Of a stretch of DNA of 64,000 nucleotides, positions 13,901-27,103 are shown one piece after another. Source of the stretch: Larus michahellis (lineage: Eukaryota > Chordata > Aves > Charadriiformes > Laridae); the NCBI RefSeq assembly GCF_964199755.1, contig NC_133897.1, forward strand, positions 113,965,579 to 114,029,578, read 5' to 3'. Every line of letters starts with the position of its first letter. Positions within the stretch are counted from its first letter, which is position 1. The position numbers were made by a program, and so were the translations under genes. The notes below the pieces were generated by a model. The model was not told the origin of the DNA and made no database searches. It saw only the letters and a list, made by a program, of their open reading frames with translations.

Positions 13901-16900
13901 CAATTCAGAATTTGAGGAATTCCTTAATTATGGCTCTGCCACAGGTGAATGGTCAAGAACACTGCCCTTCTGATTGCCAGCAACATTTTCCAACTATTTG
14001 ACATATGCTTAGGTGCTTGTGAATCCACAGGGGAGGAATAAGAAGGTATAATGTAATGGCATTAAGTAGATTTATGCAATGCAGAAAACACTTACCTACA
14101 TTAATACATCCCCCTTTTGGTTCTGCTGCCTTGTGCATCAGATGAGATGTCAAGTTAAATATTATCATGCTAGAAAAAGAGGATTTGCTGCTGTTATTGG
14201 CACAGTTTTAACAAAAGCAGAAGGCTAGTTTCCTGTGCCACCAAAAAAGTAGCCCTATATACATATTTTAGAAACAACCAAAGTACGGAGTTGGATTCTA
14301 GTTGAAAGGTGCTTCCACTCATATGCTAACAATTTTGTTGACAAGATCTAGACTGTGCTTTTAATATTATCAACATTTGTTCCGGTTTCTCTCTTCCATT
14401 TCTGTATGTCTCCTTTCTTCCTTCTTCTCCAGCCCTTCTAATTCTTCTGCTCCCATTGCGATAGTGCTCTGGAGGCTCCTGTCAGTCCCGTCCTGTAGGT
14501 ATGAAACGTGCACGAGACTTTCATGCTAGGACTCCTCAGACCCTGGCCTGAGGATCCGAGCCCTGCTTGCTCCCAGGGCTGCCTGAGGAGCGCCTGTGTG
14601 CAGCCCGTACGATGCTCAGCTACCCCCTTTCTGACTGGCAAGAGGCTGCTTTGGTGGTTCATCTGGGCACACCAGGAGCTCGGCTCAGCTCAGCTAGTGC
14701 TGACAAGGTAGGCAACACCCCCGCGAACTCTGGCAGGCTGACAATACAGGTTTAATACTAACGAACGCAATTTCTTCTTCCACAACCTCATTAAAATTTG
14801 CTCGATTAGTCTCATGTCTTCTTCCTTTGCTTCCCCGCTTCGACTCCCTCATCTAAATTCAATCTACTCGTGCTATGCTCCCATCCATTCCTCATTTTCT
14901 CTTTGTTTTCTCCTCAAACACTCCTCTAATTCTCTTGCCTAAAGTGCACCAAGCAGTTAAAGCCCCGGTAAGTGGTTACTGAGCTTCCAAGCCCTCACTA
15001 CCACAGCCTTGTATGGAGTCAAATAAGAAAGAAGGGGACACAACGGGTCATGTGCTTGGGAGACAGGTCAAGGTGCCAGCCACGGCTGAGACGTATTTTC
15101 TAATGAAGAGCTTTTAAAGGGAGATCAAAGATGAGGCTGCCCAGATGTGCTAAGGTCGCACTGTGCCAGAGGAGGAAGGAAACAGGTTCAGGTCCCTCTC
15201 GTCAGCCTTCGCTGAAGGCCCTCACGGGAGACTGAGGGGATGCAAAGAAAGACAGAGAGCACAAGGCACCGAGCGCCCCAAGCGCCACAGGGCAGATCTG
15301 ACTCTGCTAAATTACGACTTGGCATGGAACATTTAAGACGTGAGGTTTGACTGTCCCACATCCCTACCCGCATTTGCATTCTCCCTCCTATTCATTTTAG
15401 TTACTCTTATCTTTTGCCATATAGGAAAATGCGAACCTCAATGCTTTATTAAAAGGCATACCGCGTTCAGAAAGCCATTCCAGCAGCATAATCCCCTCCT
15501 CTTTCTCTTCTCATGGCAGAGCTGGGACAAGTTATGCTGTCTCTGTAACCACTGACTTGCTAAAGTTTTTTAAATAACCGAAACATACAAAAAACCCCCA
15601 AAATAACTTGGTGGGAGTTCAGTTTCTACTCTGATCAAGTTGGTAACTGATGTACTCTCCAGGGACCTCTGGAGTACCTGACCTCTTCAAAGACAGGCAG
15701 GCACCTGGAGGCAAATGTCTAATTTTCATTTGGACCCCTACATGAGACAAAACCCTCTTTTAAGCCTTTTGTCTCTCAAATGCTGATATTTACTTATGGC
15801 GCTTACTTAGAGTTGTGCAATGCATAGCAAAAGTTGATTTTATTGCAGAAAACTTGAAATTCTCTTTTTCTTGCTGACTTAATTGCATACTATTGTCATT
15901 TACTGGGAAAGGAGAAGTTGAACGGGTTAGGATAGCTCTCCTCCACCCTCCTTTGGGTTCCATTATTGACAACATTTTCAATTTCAGCAGACACCCAAAC
16001 TTTCTTTATGAGCTCCTCGCACAGCCTAGCACAACTGCAATGATTTAGAACTACCCTATCCTAATACATTTTACCCCTCAGTATCTTATGACCCAGGAAG
16101 ACATAAAACTCAATTTACTCATTAACCTTAGCTTCCTGAAGCTGCAATTACTGCCCTGTGGACAGCCAGTAATTGAATTGAATAAGAGTCGCATGCAAAT
16201 GCCAGCCGGTGCTGGCTACTGCTAAAAAGATAATCCCGCATGCTTACAAAAATTGCGTGTGGCACACAGACAGCAGGTAGCAAAGTGGAGCATTAGAAAG
16301 GAAAATGCATAAAGTAGCACGTGCAGGGATTAAGGAGATGCAAAAGAGCAGAATCACAGGAATCCACTCAGTGGGAATAAACACAATATTATATGAGCTT
16401 TGGTTTACGGTTACAGTTAATAGCATGCAGTTATTACTTTTGCACTGAAAAGCATTTTCTGAGGGGATGGTTTCACCACAGAGTCAGATCTTGTTTTTCT
16501 CCCTGCCTTTTGTAATTCAAGATGTTAGCTGGCATTTTATATAGCCTAGTATCCTTTGCCCCAACTGCAGCGAAAGAGATCAAGACATTACAAATAAGGA
16601 CCAGAGTTAGCAGAAGGAGACTCAGTTTGAAATGCACTTGTCTTTCAACATTGTTACTTTGCATTTTTTTTCCTCCCATTGAACCATAAGTGTATGTTTT
16701 TCCAGGCTTGTGGACAAAGCTTTTGCATTTTTCAGCTCGACCTAATTTAAGTGTAGATGACCCTGGTCTCTTACCGCCTAAATTTCATATCTCATCGTGG
16801 CCCTTGCAGAAATATCTCACCGGTTCGTTGAATGCATTTCTTATGCAACCTCATATTCCTCTCACATTTAACTTATTTTGTTTAGTTTCCTGGTTCCAGT

Positions 16901-18359
16901 CCTAATTTCTAACTTTCTTCCTTTGCTACTGCAAGATGCTCCAAGTAAATAAAAAATGCCATTTAAGAGCTTTAATCACCATGGTTCTGATCCCTTGCAA
17001 GACATGCCTACATTACATTAGTATTTTAATTCAGATGAGGATCATCTCTTCTTACTGCCCTTCAGTTCACATCACAGAATTGTGTTGGAGGAAACAAAGT
17101 GGATTTCTTCTAGAGAAAACCAAACCAGATGATCTTCAGGAGCACAGGTAACAAATTCCGACTGCTATCAGTAGTCAGTGCCCGAGGCCACACCAGAGCA
17201 AGCCCAAAGCAATCCCTTCCCTAGCAATGCCCACGCAGATTCCCAGCACCAATTCAGTTCGACTGGTCTGCTCATTTTGGATCACATTGACAGAGCACCC
17301 ACAGCAAATGTAAGTATACGCAATTTTCTCCTGCTTTAATTTGGTGATGCCTTGCAAGAACCCACAGACGATGTACAGCTATCTATAGGAAACAACATGA
17401 TTTTTGGCTAGTGTTTTTGCTGTAAATGATGTCTCTTTAATCTGATGTTTGACTTTAATTAGAGTTGTTGTCTGGTTCTCCTCTTCCTTATTGCTGTTGA
17501 CATCAGAGATGGACATAAATACAACTTTCCAGGACCTCTCAGGTCTTCAAGTGTTTTTGAAGAGCAATTGTGAGTGCTAAAGGAGGATTTCTGATTCCCT
17601 GGAAGGTATCACCTCAACATAATTCATGCATGCTTTGTTTTTCTGAACGTTCTTATGTTTTGCTCATTAATAAAACTTCACATCCACATTCCAGTTTTTG
17701 TGGCACAAGACTTTTTCTGCGAGAGGGAAAAAAGGGATCTTGGGCATTTTGGATACATTTTCTAGATTTTTTTTTTTTTTTTGAGACCACTTTGTTTACC
17801 ACTCAGGTCCTGGGCAGGGTATTTTTCTTATATTTTCCACCTTTCTGGTAAGGATTATTTCACTGTTTTTTCACCAGTTTTACAGAAGATTTCATTAACT
17901 TAAGCAAATCTTTGATTTCAGATGGCTAAACCAACAACAGCTTGCCAGTTTCCATCCAAGGCTGCAGCAAAGCAAATGGGCTGCAGACAGGTTCCTAGGC
18001 ACAGGCCACAGGTTTTGGACCAAACCTGCATGGAGTCACAGCTGAGGTTCAGCAGCCTTTGGCTGCACTTGTCTTGGCCTCACTGGAAGCCTTGGTTCAG
18101 GTCGTTCACTTGTAGCAAAGTTTTTTTTCCTAGTGATCAGAGACTTACTACCCAACTTGTCTCCTTTTCCTTATTTTAATCATGGGATGTAATCATATTT
18201 ATAGACATATTAGTGGCAGTTGGTTATTCTATGTAGAAAGATGTATCTAGGACCCAAATGTACAGTGACCAGTGTAATTACATCAGAATAGAGGCAAGAT
18301 ATGACAGCAAAGGCCTCCAAAGCAAGGACGCTGGATACAACTTAGACAAATACAGGCCT
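7923..18359. other. Intergenic, no gene recognised; possible conserved noncoding blocks
   Basis: About 10 kb without a supported gene or recognised transposon. Homeodomain/POU-like motif clusters occur near 10400-11030 and 16110-16240. A T-tract lies at about 17767-17782. Open frames such as 9590-9928 and 10152-10496 (plus) are unrecognised and probably chance. Confidence 0.65.
8521..8538. repeat. T10-G8 homopolymer junction
   Basis: Ten T followed directly by eight G in intergenic DNA; low-complexity and prone to sequencing length error. Confidence 0.85.
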
Positions 18360-18772
18360 GGGCTGATAAGGAATGGAGAACCTCTCCTATGAGGACAGGC
18401 TGAGAGTTGGGATTATTCAGCCTGGAAAAGAGAAGACTCCGGGGAGACCCTATAGTGTCCCTCCAGTACTTAAAGGGGGCTTATGAGAAAGATGGGGACA
18501 GGGTCTTTGGTAGGGCCTGTTGCAATAGGACAAGGGGTAATCATTTTAAACTGAAAGTGGGTAGATCAGACTAGACATAAAGACGACATTTTTTTATAAT
18601 AAGGGTGATGAAACACAGGAACAGGTTTCCCTGAGAGGTGGTAGATGCCCCATCCCTAGAAACCTTCAAGGAGCAACATGATCTAGTTGAAGATGTCCCT
18701 GCTCATTGCAGGGGGGTTGGACTAGGTGACCTGTAAGTGTCCCTTCCAACCCAAACTATTATTCTATAATAA
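18360..18772 (+). mobile_element. CR1 LINE 3' fragment
   Basis: The familiar CR1 tail is readable: AGGACAGGCTGAGAG, TTCAGCCTGGAAAAGAGAAG, GGGGAGACCCTATAG, CAGGTTTCCCTGAGAGG, CATCCCTAGAAACCTTCAAGG and GGTTGGACTAGGTGACCTG. It encodes the degraded C-terminal end of CR1 ORF2 with several disruptions, followed by the short 3' UTR. It is 5'-truncated and has clearly diverged. Confidence 0.88.
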
Positions 18773-19814
18773 GAGGGGGCTCGGGATAACATTAAGGATG
18801 CAAGTACTCACCCATGGTCAATTAAAGACAATTTGGAGCTGGGCAAAACCAGCGTTAGGAGTAAGAGAGAACAAAACCCAGGTATCCAACACGTGTAAAA
18901 TGCACTGTATATTGTAAATGTGTATGCAATGTACTTGCACACCAGTGAAGAAGAACAAGCTGTATGAGTGTGTCAGCAAACACGAAAATAGCCCAAAGTG
19001 GAGCCTAGAGTGATGAAGAAGATGCCAACATCATATTCCTCCTGACAAAGAGGAGGAGGAAACCCGGCCATCAACATCTCACTCCACCCAGTGTGTGTGC
19101 GTATGCTCGTGTATGCTTCTTTGCAACAATTTAAACCGATTTTTTTTTAACAGTGAGAATTATGTATTTAATTAGATAATTGGGACTGTGAAATTTAGTA
19201 ACTGGACTAATCGTAGTAACTGTTTATTGCATTTTATTTAAGTCTACTAAGATTTCAATTAGACCAACAATAAATTCTTGGCTTTGCATATAAGGTATAC
19301 CCCTAATTTGGCCCATAAAAAGATATTGAGAATAATAAACTGATTTCAATTAAGATTTATTTTGTTGCCATTTTGAGTAATCCTTGTCTGGATGACAGAG
19401 TTCACAACAACCTGCGAAGGCGAGTTATTTTGGTACAGATTTGCATCCAGAACAACGCCAATGGTGCAAGTTAAATATAACCAAGTGTAAACTTTTAAAT
19501 GTGTCAACATGGAGATTTCCCCTGCTTTTAAACTGCTTTCAATCTGCCCTTAAGCTGACAGAAATAGTATGACCTGCCTGTGCTTTCCTTAGAGCGGTGA
19601 CTGTACACTTCTGGTGCAAAGCACACCCATCTTGTTTGTCCTCCCACGCACATGCCACCGAAGAGAGTTCTCTAAGGAACATCAGATTGACATCGATATG
19701 GGATAGTTGGTAGGCACTGTGATCAAGGAATAGAAGACACGTAGAAAAATGACATTGGAGACCTAATAATACCTGTGATATCCAGCCATTATAGAGCGCA
19801 TGAAAAGAGTGATC
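18773..19814. other. Intergenic, nothing recognised
   Basis: AT-rich sequence between two CR1 copies. The 19140-19290 part is rich in TAATT/ATTA words but has no definable element. Confidence 0.6.
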
Positions 19815-20350
19815 CACTTGATCTAATTTACCTGGATTTACAAAAGCCGTTCTACCATGTCCCTCACCGAAGGCTCTTAGAGATACTAAGATGCCATGCG
19901 ATAAAAGAAAATGTCCTCTTCTGGATAAATTACTGATTAAATGATTAAAAGCTACCGTGTAAACCTATGCTGAAACCACATTTTTGAATGTGGTGCTGGC
20001 CTTCTTGAAAAAAGATGGTAATAGAAAAAATGTACAGAGGAAGGCTGTAAGGATGTTTAAAGGCACAAAATGGTTTCAACAATGGGAACAATTGTAGATA
20101 TTGGGACTTGTCAAGCCTGCAAAGGATATGACTGATGGAAACATTTGATATAGGATTTTAAAATTATGGGTGGCAAGAAAAGGTAAAAAGGAAACAATTG
20201 TTCCCTGTTTCTTCTGGTAAGAGAATGCTGGGAGGTGAAATGAATTAGCAGATGACAGGTTCAAAATAAAGGGGAGCACTTTTCCCAATAGCGTATAGTT
20301 ATGCTGTAGAATTTACTACCGCAGTATATTGTGGATGTCAATAATCCACA
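19815..20350 (+). mobile_element. Ancient, degraded CR1-like LINE fragment
   Basis: The segment TTGATCTAATTTACCTGGAT, followed by CAAAAG and GTCCCTCACC, corresponds to the reverse-transcriptase DLIYLDFxKAFDxVPH block. Further on, ATGCTGTAGAATTTACTACC and GTATATTGTGGATGTC match the C-terminal and 3' region of an old CR1 type. A large internal deletion joins the two parts. The reading frame is destroyed. It is more diverged than the other CR1 copies here. Confidence 0.65.
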
Positions 20351-23300
20351 TGGGTCTAAAAAAAATGCAAGCAATCAGACCAATTCTTGGAATTAAAAAT
20401 CCATTGTGCTATTACGATGCATCAGCTCAGGGGCAGCAGAAGTTTACCGTCAAGATTTCCTACCCAGCAGGGGAAAAACTTCATTTTCTTTTCATCCTTG
20501 TCTACTATAGGATGGCAGTGGGGAAAAGGTCTCTATTTTATGTCAGTCTATAATCATGAGGGATTAAGTGAGAGAGACCTGAGCAGTCCCTTCCACTTCT
20601 CTGTTCTTAAAAATCAAAACCGCATTGAAGCAAACAAAGCCATGCCCGTATGCGGAGGTCATCGCTGGCTGCAGATGGATGTTTCGGCCTCCTCTTTCTC
20701 CTGGTGGTTATCAGAGCTCTTGGATTTTGTCCCCCTCCTGAAATGCCACCAGAAACCCCACTAGGGGCAGCTGCAGTATCCTCCAAGTGACTCTAGTCAA
20801 AAACCTGCAACATAAAGTAAGTAATTTAATAATTTGGCATTTTGGTCGCCCGACCAGCTTCTCTCCTGCTTTTCATGTGAGCTCAGACAAGTCCATAATG
20901 CCTGTGTTTACACAGCTACTGTGAATTTGCATTACTATCCCTGAGAAAGAAAACTGACTATTTTCTTCAGTACTAGCCAGCTGTCGGGGACCCATAATTT
21001 CATGCCAGTTAGGGAAGGTGTCTGTAGGATTGTGTGTACTAACACATTGAGACACACATGCTAGATTTTATAACCCTTAAATGCAACATTAGAGAACATG
21101 ATAAGGAACTCTGGGTCAGAGGGAAACAAAACAATTTTAATCTAAAAAAGCATCTTAAATTCCCCCATAACAACAAAAATCATAGCCAATGTCAAACAGG
21201 ATTCCTCCTTTCTAAGAGACCAAAATAATCTTGGGGAAATAAAAACTTAAAATTATAAATAAAATAAAAACTAAATGTTTCGTAGCTATCGATTAGAATC
21301 TACAGAAAGCTGGATTCTTTTGCAAGGGCCAGTACTTGCCCAGACTGACACAAAATTTTGTTTTAATAGCATTGACCCTGTAATCCTCTGTGATAGAACA
21401 GCATCCTTGAATAATAGGATTGAAGAATTGAAGCATCCTTGAAGAATAGAATCGGACCTCTGAAGTACTTAGAATTAAAATGAAAATTTGACCTTTACAA
21501 TTTTAAGGACAAATACCCTTCATCAGAGGTAGTTTATGTATATTTTGGCCAGAGTTGGAAGAAAAAATAATTTCACTCAAGACCACCTAAATCAAGTAAC
21601 AGTATACAAAACAGATTTTAAGGGCAATTCTAAGAATAAAAAAATAAATTATAAATCCTGATAGAAGCACAAGTAATAGATCACATTGAGGGGGTTTTTT
21701 ATGTTTTGATTAATTTATTAGAAAATGAAGAAGGCCCATCTGAATACTTACTGATTTTTGAATAAATCATCGAAGGGGATCCTCAAGAAGTACAGTAAAT
21801 AAATCACGTCAATCATACAGATGACTGGAAGTTCAAAAAAAATATCCCTTCTGCCAGAAAAGAAACTTCAACAAACACAACTTCGCATACAGAAAGTCTA
21901 TTTTTTAATCCTTCAATACTTCCTTCCTCGTGTCAACACAACACACTCGTGCATTTCTTTGTCTCTCTTTTCAGCGGCCACAGCTATTAACCACTATTAT
22001 ACTTTAGGTTGCTGCTTTTCCGAAGCAGCGGGAGTTTTGGCAAAAGCAGGCACTTACTGAGCAGGGAGCAGCCAGGAGCACTCGCTAATCCAACAGGACG
22101 GGTACCGGATTCCTTCACTGGCGGAGCTTCAGTGACCCCTAATGGACAATTCCCACCAGTGCGCCTGCCCTTGCAGGAAACCCAAACTGTGCCACAAAAC
22201 CTCACGGTACTCAAAACTTCCCGTTTCAGCCCAATATGAACCCTGGCACTTCGGCTTTTCCTTATTTAGTGTGAAAATCTTAACAGCTCGCACTCAAGAC
22301 GACTCTACCTACTAGGATGCCACTATTCGTATTTTGACCATTCGAAATGTTCTAAGCCAGAGGGAAGAGGAAGGTGAACAAACCCCACAGCCACTCTGCC
22401 AACTAGTTAGGACAAAGCCAATTCATTTTTTTAAAAGACTAGAGCCAACGGGTTTCACATTTTTCAACAGGAAATAAAAAAAAAAAATGTTAAGTACTAA
22501 CATCTCAAATCGACCCATTTAGACTGTTTTAAAAGGAAGACTTGCAACCAGCACAATCAAGTCTGTATAAACGAGAGTAGTGATTTGAAGGACATAGTCC
22601 AAATCTTTCTGCCTTTTCTCCCCAAAGTGAGATTATACCTGCCATTAGTACGGCAATGAGTTGTTTTCATTCCAGGGAAAGGATTCTTTGCTTCAGCAAA
22701 ACTACTACCATTTCCACTGAATGAAAAACTGCCAACACAAGAAGGGAGAATGAATTCATGCTGGTTGGTGCAGTTTCTTTTTGTCTTTCACAAACCATAG
22801 AGATGAACTCATGTGAATGAACTCCCAGCACAGGAAAGCGACCAAGCTGGAAACAGGATGCATTCCCCATTTTTGTTCACGCTCTTTCTTTACTAGCTTG
22901 GTTGCTTCTGTTCGCCTTTTCCTACCTACCTTGCTTTCCTTCCTACCGCAGAATTGTACCTGCTACAAATCTTCCTACCTCGGTGAGATTTTGAGGCACA
23001 AAAAGGTAGAGGCCTTGAACAGAAGGATCACAGCGCTGATGCTGGTGCTGACAGCTAGCACAACAGCCCCATTTAGACAACCGATAGCACTAGTCTGTAA
23101 AACAAAACTATCGGCTTTCAAGGATAACTGGATTAACTAGAAATCCTTGCCCAAATCAGAAAGACCTACCGAGTTCCTGATCCTGATTAAATCTAGCACT
23201 CTTAAGTAATGATTGCTTTATGGTATCACTTTCACAAATAATAACAATAAAAAGACAAACCAATTAAGGCAAAACTGTCGCTGCCAGAAATTCTGTCCGT

Positions 23301-23952
23301 TCAATGCGGTGACATAAATAACAGATTAAATTAAATGAAGGAATGATGAAATCTCCAGAAAGGGGCCAAACACACAGCCCTAAACTTCCTTTAGCAAGTC
23401 CCCGTAACCTGCCTTTCAACTTCCAGTCCTTTTTTCTACCTTCTTCTCATCCTCCTCCTTCAGAAGTACCAAATGTTGACATTTGTTGTATATGCATTTG
23501 AAGGAGCAGAACATCTTGTGAAAGGAATGTGCGACCCTCATTGTTCCTCTAGTGCACACAGCACAACTGCATAATTCAAGATGTTCTGGTAAGCCAGTGG
23601 CTTTCAGGTTTTTCCATATCATGACTGTTACACAAGAGTCTTCCTACTTTCCTTCTGTTCACCTACAAAGAAATGATCTGTTAACTCAGCCCACTGGCTG
23701 AATGTCCATTATAGGCAGATCTAAAACTTTATGGACACAATCAAATATTGTATCAGTCTCTTGAAAGAGATGAACTTTGGTTTTGGTACAAGATGCAGTG
23801 TTGACTGGTTATACCACTGAAATTGTGTCATTTCAGGAATTCACTGGATTAAATCTTAACCACACTGAAATCAGTGGCAAACCACCACTCAACGGCCACG
23901 ATCTAGCTACTGTTATTTCATGAAAGTCAAGAAACCACCACTACTTTGGAGC
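20351..23952. other. Intergenic, nothing recognised
   Basis: AT-rich DNA with a small local duplication near 21398-21450 (GCATCCTTGAA repeated, with GAATAATAG and GAATAG following). A 125-codon plus-strand open frame at 20387-20764 lacks any recognisable domain and is probably chance. Confidence 0.6.
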
Positions 23953-24290
23953 AGATCATAGAATGTGTTGGGTTGGAAGGGACCTTTGAAGGTCATCTAG
24001 TCCAACCCCCCTGCAGTAAGCAGGGACATCTTCAACTAGATCAGGTTGCTCACAGCCCCATCAATCCTGGCCTTGAATGTCTCCAGGGATGGGGCCTCCA
24101 CCACCTCTCTGGGCAACCTGTGCCAGTGTCTCACCACCCTCATTGTAAAGAACTTCTTGCTAATGTCTAATCTAAACCTACCCTGCTCTAGTTTATCACC
24201 GTTACCCCTCACCCTACCACTACATGCCCTTGCAAACAGCCCCTCCCCAGCTTTCTTATAGGCCCTATATATAGGCCCTATTATACCATC
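23953..24290 (-). mobile_element. CR1 LINE 3' fragment
   Basis: In reverse orientation this carries the CR1 3' end: CATAGAATGTGTTGGGTTGG, AAGGGACCTTTGAAGGTCATC and TAGTCCAACCCCCCTGC at its left edge, then the antisense of the ORF2 C-terminal region (GGGCAACCTGTGCCAGTGTC, AAGAACTTCTTGCTAATGTC). The far 5' edge includes a small direct repeat of TATAGGCCCTAT near 24257-24281. It is 5'-truncated. Confidence 0.9.
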
Positions 24291-25002
24291 CTATTTCTGA
24301 TGCTCGCTTATCATTATTTCTCCATCATGAAGAAACTGCCAGGGACTAGATGGCCTCACATCATCTGATGCGCTTAGTGGTAAAGCATGTTGGACTCAGT
24401 ATTAGAAGGAAACAATCCCCCCCCACGCACCCTGAAAGGTGGGAATGAGGTACCCTTAACCAAGGCTCTGAAAGAACAGCAATCTGTTAACATAAGTTAG
24501 AACAGACTTACAGGTGCAGCTAGTGCTCATCTTCCCTTTTCTTCATCCTGCGATCTCTCAATGGTTGTGCAGACCATTCAAACAGTCCATCATTAGATGC
24601 CAAGAAGGGTTGGACTGACAGCTGAACTTCCACATGAAGCAATGGAGCAGCAAGAATAACTTTTTTTTCCCCACCCATCTTTCCGCACCACACTGTAAAT
24701 GCCTGCTAGGTGGAGCAAGGACATAAATGAACTTTTTTTGACTCATAAAAGTTGCAGAGATAAAATTAGGAGACAAAACCCTCTTTGGTCTCATAGTATA
24801 ATGGATACAAAGCAAACAGGTTTCCTGAACTTTTTATGATTTCCAATGAATAATCAAATACAGTCAAGCATTCTTACATAAATATGTCTGTCTTAAATGC
24901 AATAATTTTTAATTGTTGGTACAAGAGACTGTGATTCCAATCTGCCTATATACAAACAGCACAGAATTACAAGAAAGTGTATCTAAGTCAAATTTCTTAA
25001 TT
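24291..25002. other. Region between CR1 and the RAB12 3' end
   Basis: No gene recognised. It may contain the true 3' end of RAB12 if the most distal poly(A) signal is used. A stretch at 24365-24405 (TTAGTGGTAAAGCATGTTGG) and another at 24786-24808 superficially resemble tRNA A-box words but do not extend into tRNAs. Confidence 0.55.
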
Positions 25003-26989
25003 TTTATTAAATTCAAAAACTGCAGGAAAAAAATCACAAGTTTCTAAGTACAAATAAAAACAAATCAACTAAAATAAAATGGTTGTCAAGTTAAAACTCA
25101 TTTTCCATAATTTTCCCTTCCTTGCTACTGCCCACAGTACCATCAGAAGTCCTACAAGTGCTTTAGAAATTGATTTTACCTTACCCATATGATAGTAAAC
25201 TGTAAGTTTACTATGTAAAAAAGCAAACTGGTTAGGCACAAGGTGGCAGAAGACATAAGCACAAATATCAACCATGCTTCCTAAATCTGTCAGTTGAAAT
25301 CCAGGTGTTCTAAAGACCTGCATGGTATTGTATTCAGAATGTCAGAGCTTACTTTGTAAAACAAGGGCTCATTTTTATTTTATTTTTAATGTTAACAGTG
25401 TGTTGTGTCTTTTTTGCTTCCAGAAAACAGAGAGAAGCTGCTTAAGTCAGTGGTATACCTTACTGGTCAGTGCCAGTGTTCTGGCTAGAAGAGTGGCAAA
25501 AGTGACAAAATGGGTTCCAGCACCAGAGAATGAGAAGTGGAGAAGCTGTAGTGTGAAAAAGACTGGTTCATACTTGTGTTGCCAGCGTAATTAATAGTTT
25601 GGCGACCGCTTGCTAAGATAGCATGACAAGCAGTCACATGCTATTTGAAGATATCAGCTGGGCTAGGTCGTCAGCTGCTCTCCCAACAGAGCAGTGATCA
25701 AGGTGAACAACTAACGTCCGCTGCTCTTCTAACTACACCTACAGGAACTGTCAAACTGGAAATTAAATCATAACAAAATAAAAACAAGTGTTGTTCCATA
25801 TTCCAGATTATACCTTTTACCCATCATTTGATACTTGCCATTCTAATAACAGGTGCAGTTCCATTGTCATTCATAAATACAAAATTTTATTTGCACTTCA
25901 TTAGTTTAGAAAGACCACAATGTTTTTCAATACCACAACATTCAGGACACACCAAGTTATTCAAATATGTAACTATTGATTTACCACAGCTAAACTAAAC
26001 AGTGCATTTTAATAAAAGATATACCAAAGATATAATTCACAAATTCATTATCAGACAAAAACCTAACACAGTATTTGCTTGATGGGAATAATTTCCACCA
26101 TTAGGAAAGAAAATAATTTTACCTTAGGTTCCCTTTCCCCCAACCCTACAGATGTCCAGACAAATACACATATATATTCCTTAACACAGGAAAATGTATC
26201 ATCTTAATTTTTTTTTCTTTTTAAAGAATTTGTCTAGGACAGCAGCATTGCTTTTTATACTTTCTTTTAGAGCTCGAATATATCTCAATTCTTTTACTGA
26301 AACTTAATTCTTGCAACCAAGTTTATGCTTACGCAGAAAATTATATATGCTACTTCAGAGTGCAATCTTAGATCCGCACCAGGTGTGATGTCTTGGTATA
26401 CAAAGAAAGGGTGCAGCATTAATCGAAATAAATAAAAGACTGCCAAAAATTAAACTTAGCTTTTCAATAAATCCAGTCAGCAGAGGATGCTACAGCCAAA
26501 AATGTTTTCACTACATTAAAAGGAAACATAATGCTGATTATGGAAGCTTTGTACATAAAGTCCTCTGTTTTTAAAAAATTTGTCTTTAAAATAGTTAGCA
26601 AAGCACCATATACTTATCTTCATACCAGAAGAGCTTCTGCCTGCCTGTTTATAATAACAAGAACTATTACAACATTTATGTCAAGAATAGGTATAGATTT
26701 AATTTCTCCTCCTCCTCGACTGGAAGTGTGGTAAATTCCCACCGACTGTACAGTATTTATAACACTGGGGCAATGAATGAAACATCATTGTGAGGGAGAG
26801 GGGTAATAATTAAATGTTATAGCTGAATCCTACACAGGATTGCATATTTGCATATTTACAAGTTAGTGTGTAGCTCTGACTCGAATAACAAAGTGCAACA
26901 AGAAACTGCCAAATGATTGTAGTGCAGAGTAGTACAGATACTTTCTTTACCCTCCCACTCCTATTTTTCATCCTGTATGGAGGAACAAG
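25003..26989 (-). other. RAB12: Probable RAB12 3' UTR with candidate poly(A) signals
   Basis: AT-rich minus-strand sequence directly after the stop codon. AATAAA on the minus strand (TTTATT on plus) occurs at 25886-25891, 25374-25384 (two overlapping copies) and 25003-25008. Any of these could end the transcript, giving a 3' UTR of roughly 1.1 to 2.0 kb. None has a decisive GU-rich downstream element by eye, so the lower boundary is a guess. Short open frames here do not resemble known proteins. Confidence 0.5.
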
Positions 26990-27103
26990 TCAACAGCAAC
27001 GGACATGCGGCCTTGGAGGAGGCAGTTCTGGTGGGATTTCTGGCTCTGGTTGCAGGGACAGGATACTGTTGGACAACTCATTTCTTATAACATCCAGTGG
27101 CAT
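26990..27103 (-). CDS. RAB12: RAB12 coding exon 6 (hypervariable tail, Cys-Cys end)
   Basis: Encodes residues M214-C250 and the stop codon. The acceptor is TCTTTAAG directly before ATG (Met214). The tail has an acidic/proline-rich run ([15 protein letters not shown]) and ends HVRCC. The terminal Cys-Cys is the substrate for Rab geranylgeranyl transferase, which anchors the protein to membranes. The 3' UTR follows directly. Confidence 0.97.
   Translation of the reverse strand: MPLDVIRNELSNSILSLQPEPEIPPELPPPRPHVRCC

Noticed and set aside
17766-17790. T-tract followed by GAGAC, resembling the start of an antisense primate Alu
   Set aside because: The rest of the sequence does not match Alu, and the genome is avian, where Alu is absent. 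A chance T-tract.
24365-24405. TTAGTGGTAAAGCATGTTGGACTC, resembling the D-arm and anticodon arm of a tRNA
   Set aside because: No T-arm consensus or acceptor-stem pairing follows; it might be tRNA- or repeat-derived but this cannot be supported.
24780-24815. GGTCTCATAGTATAATGGATAC, resembling a tRNA A-box
   Set aside because: No B-box (GGTTCGAATCC-type) or cloverleaf partner sequence follows at the right distance.
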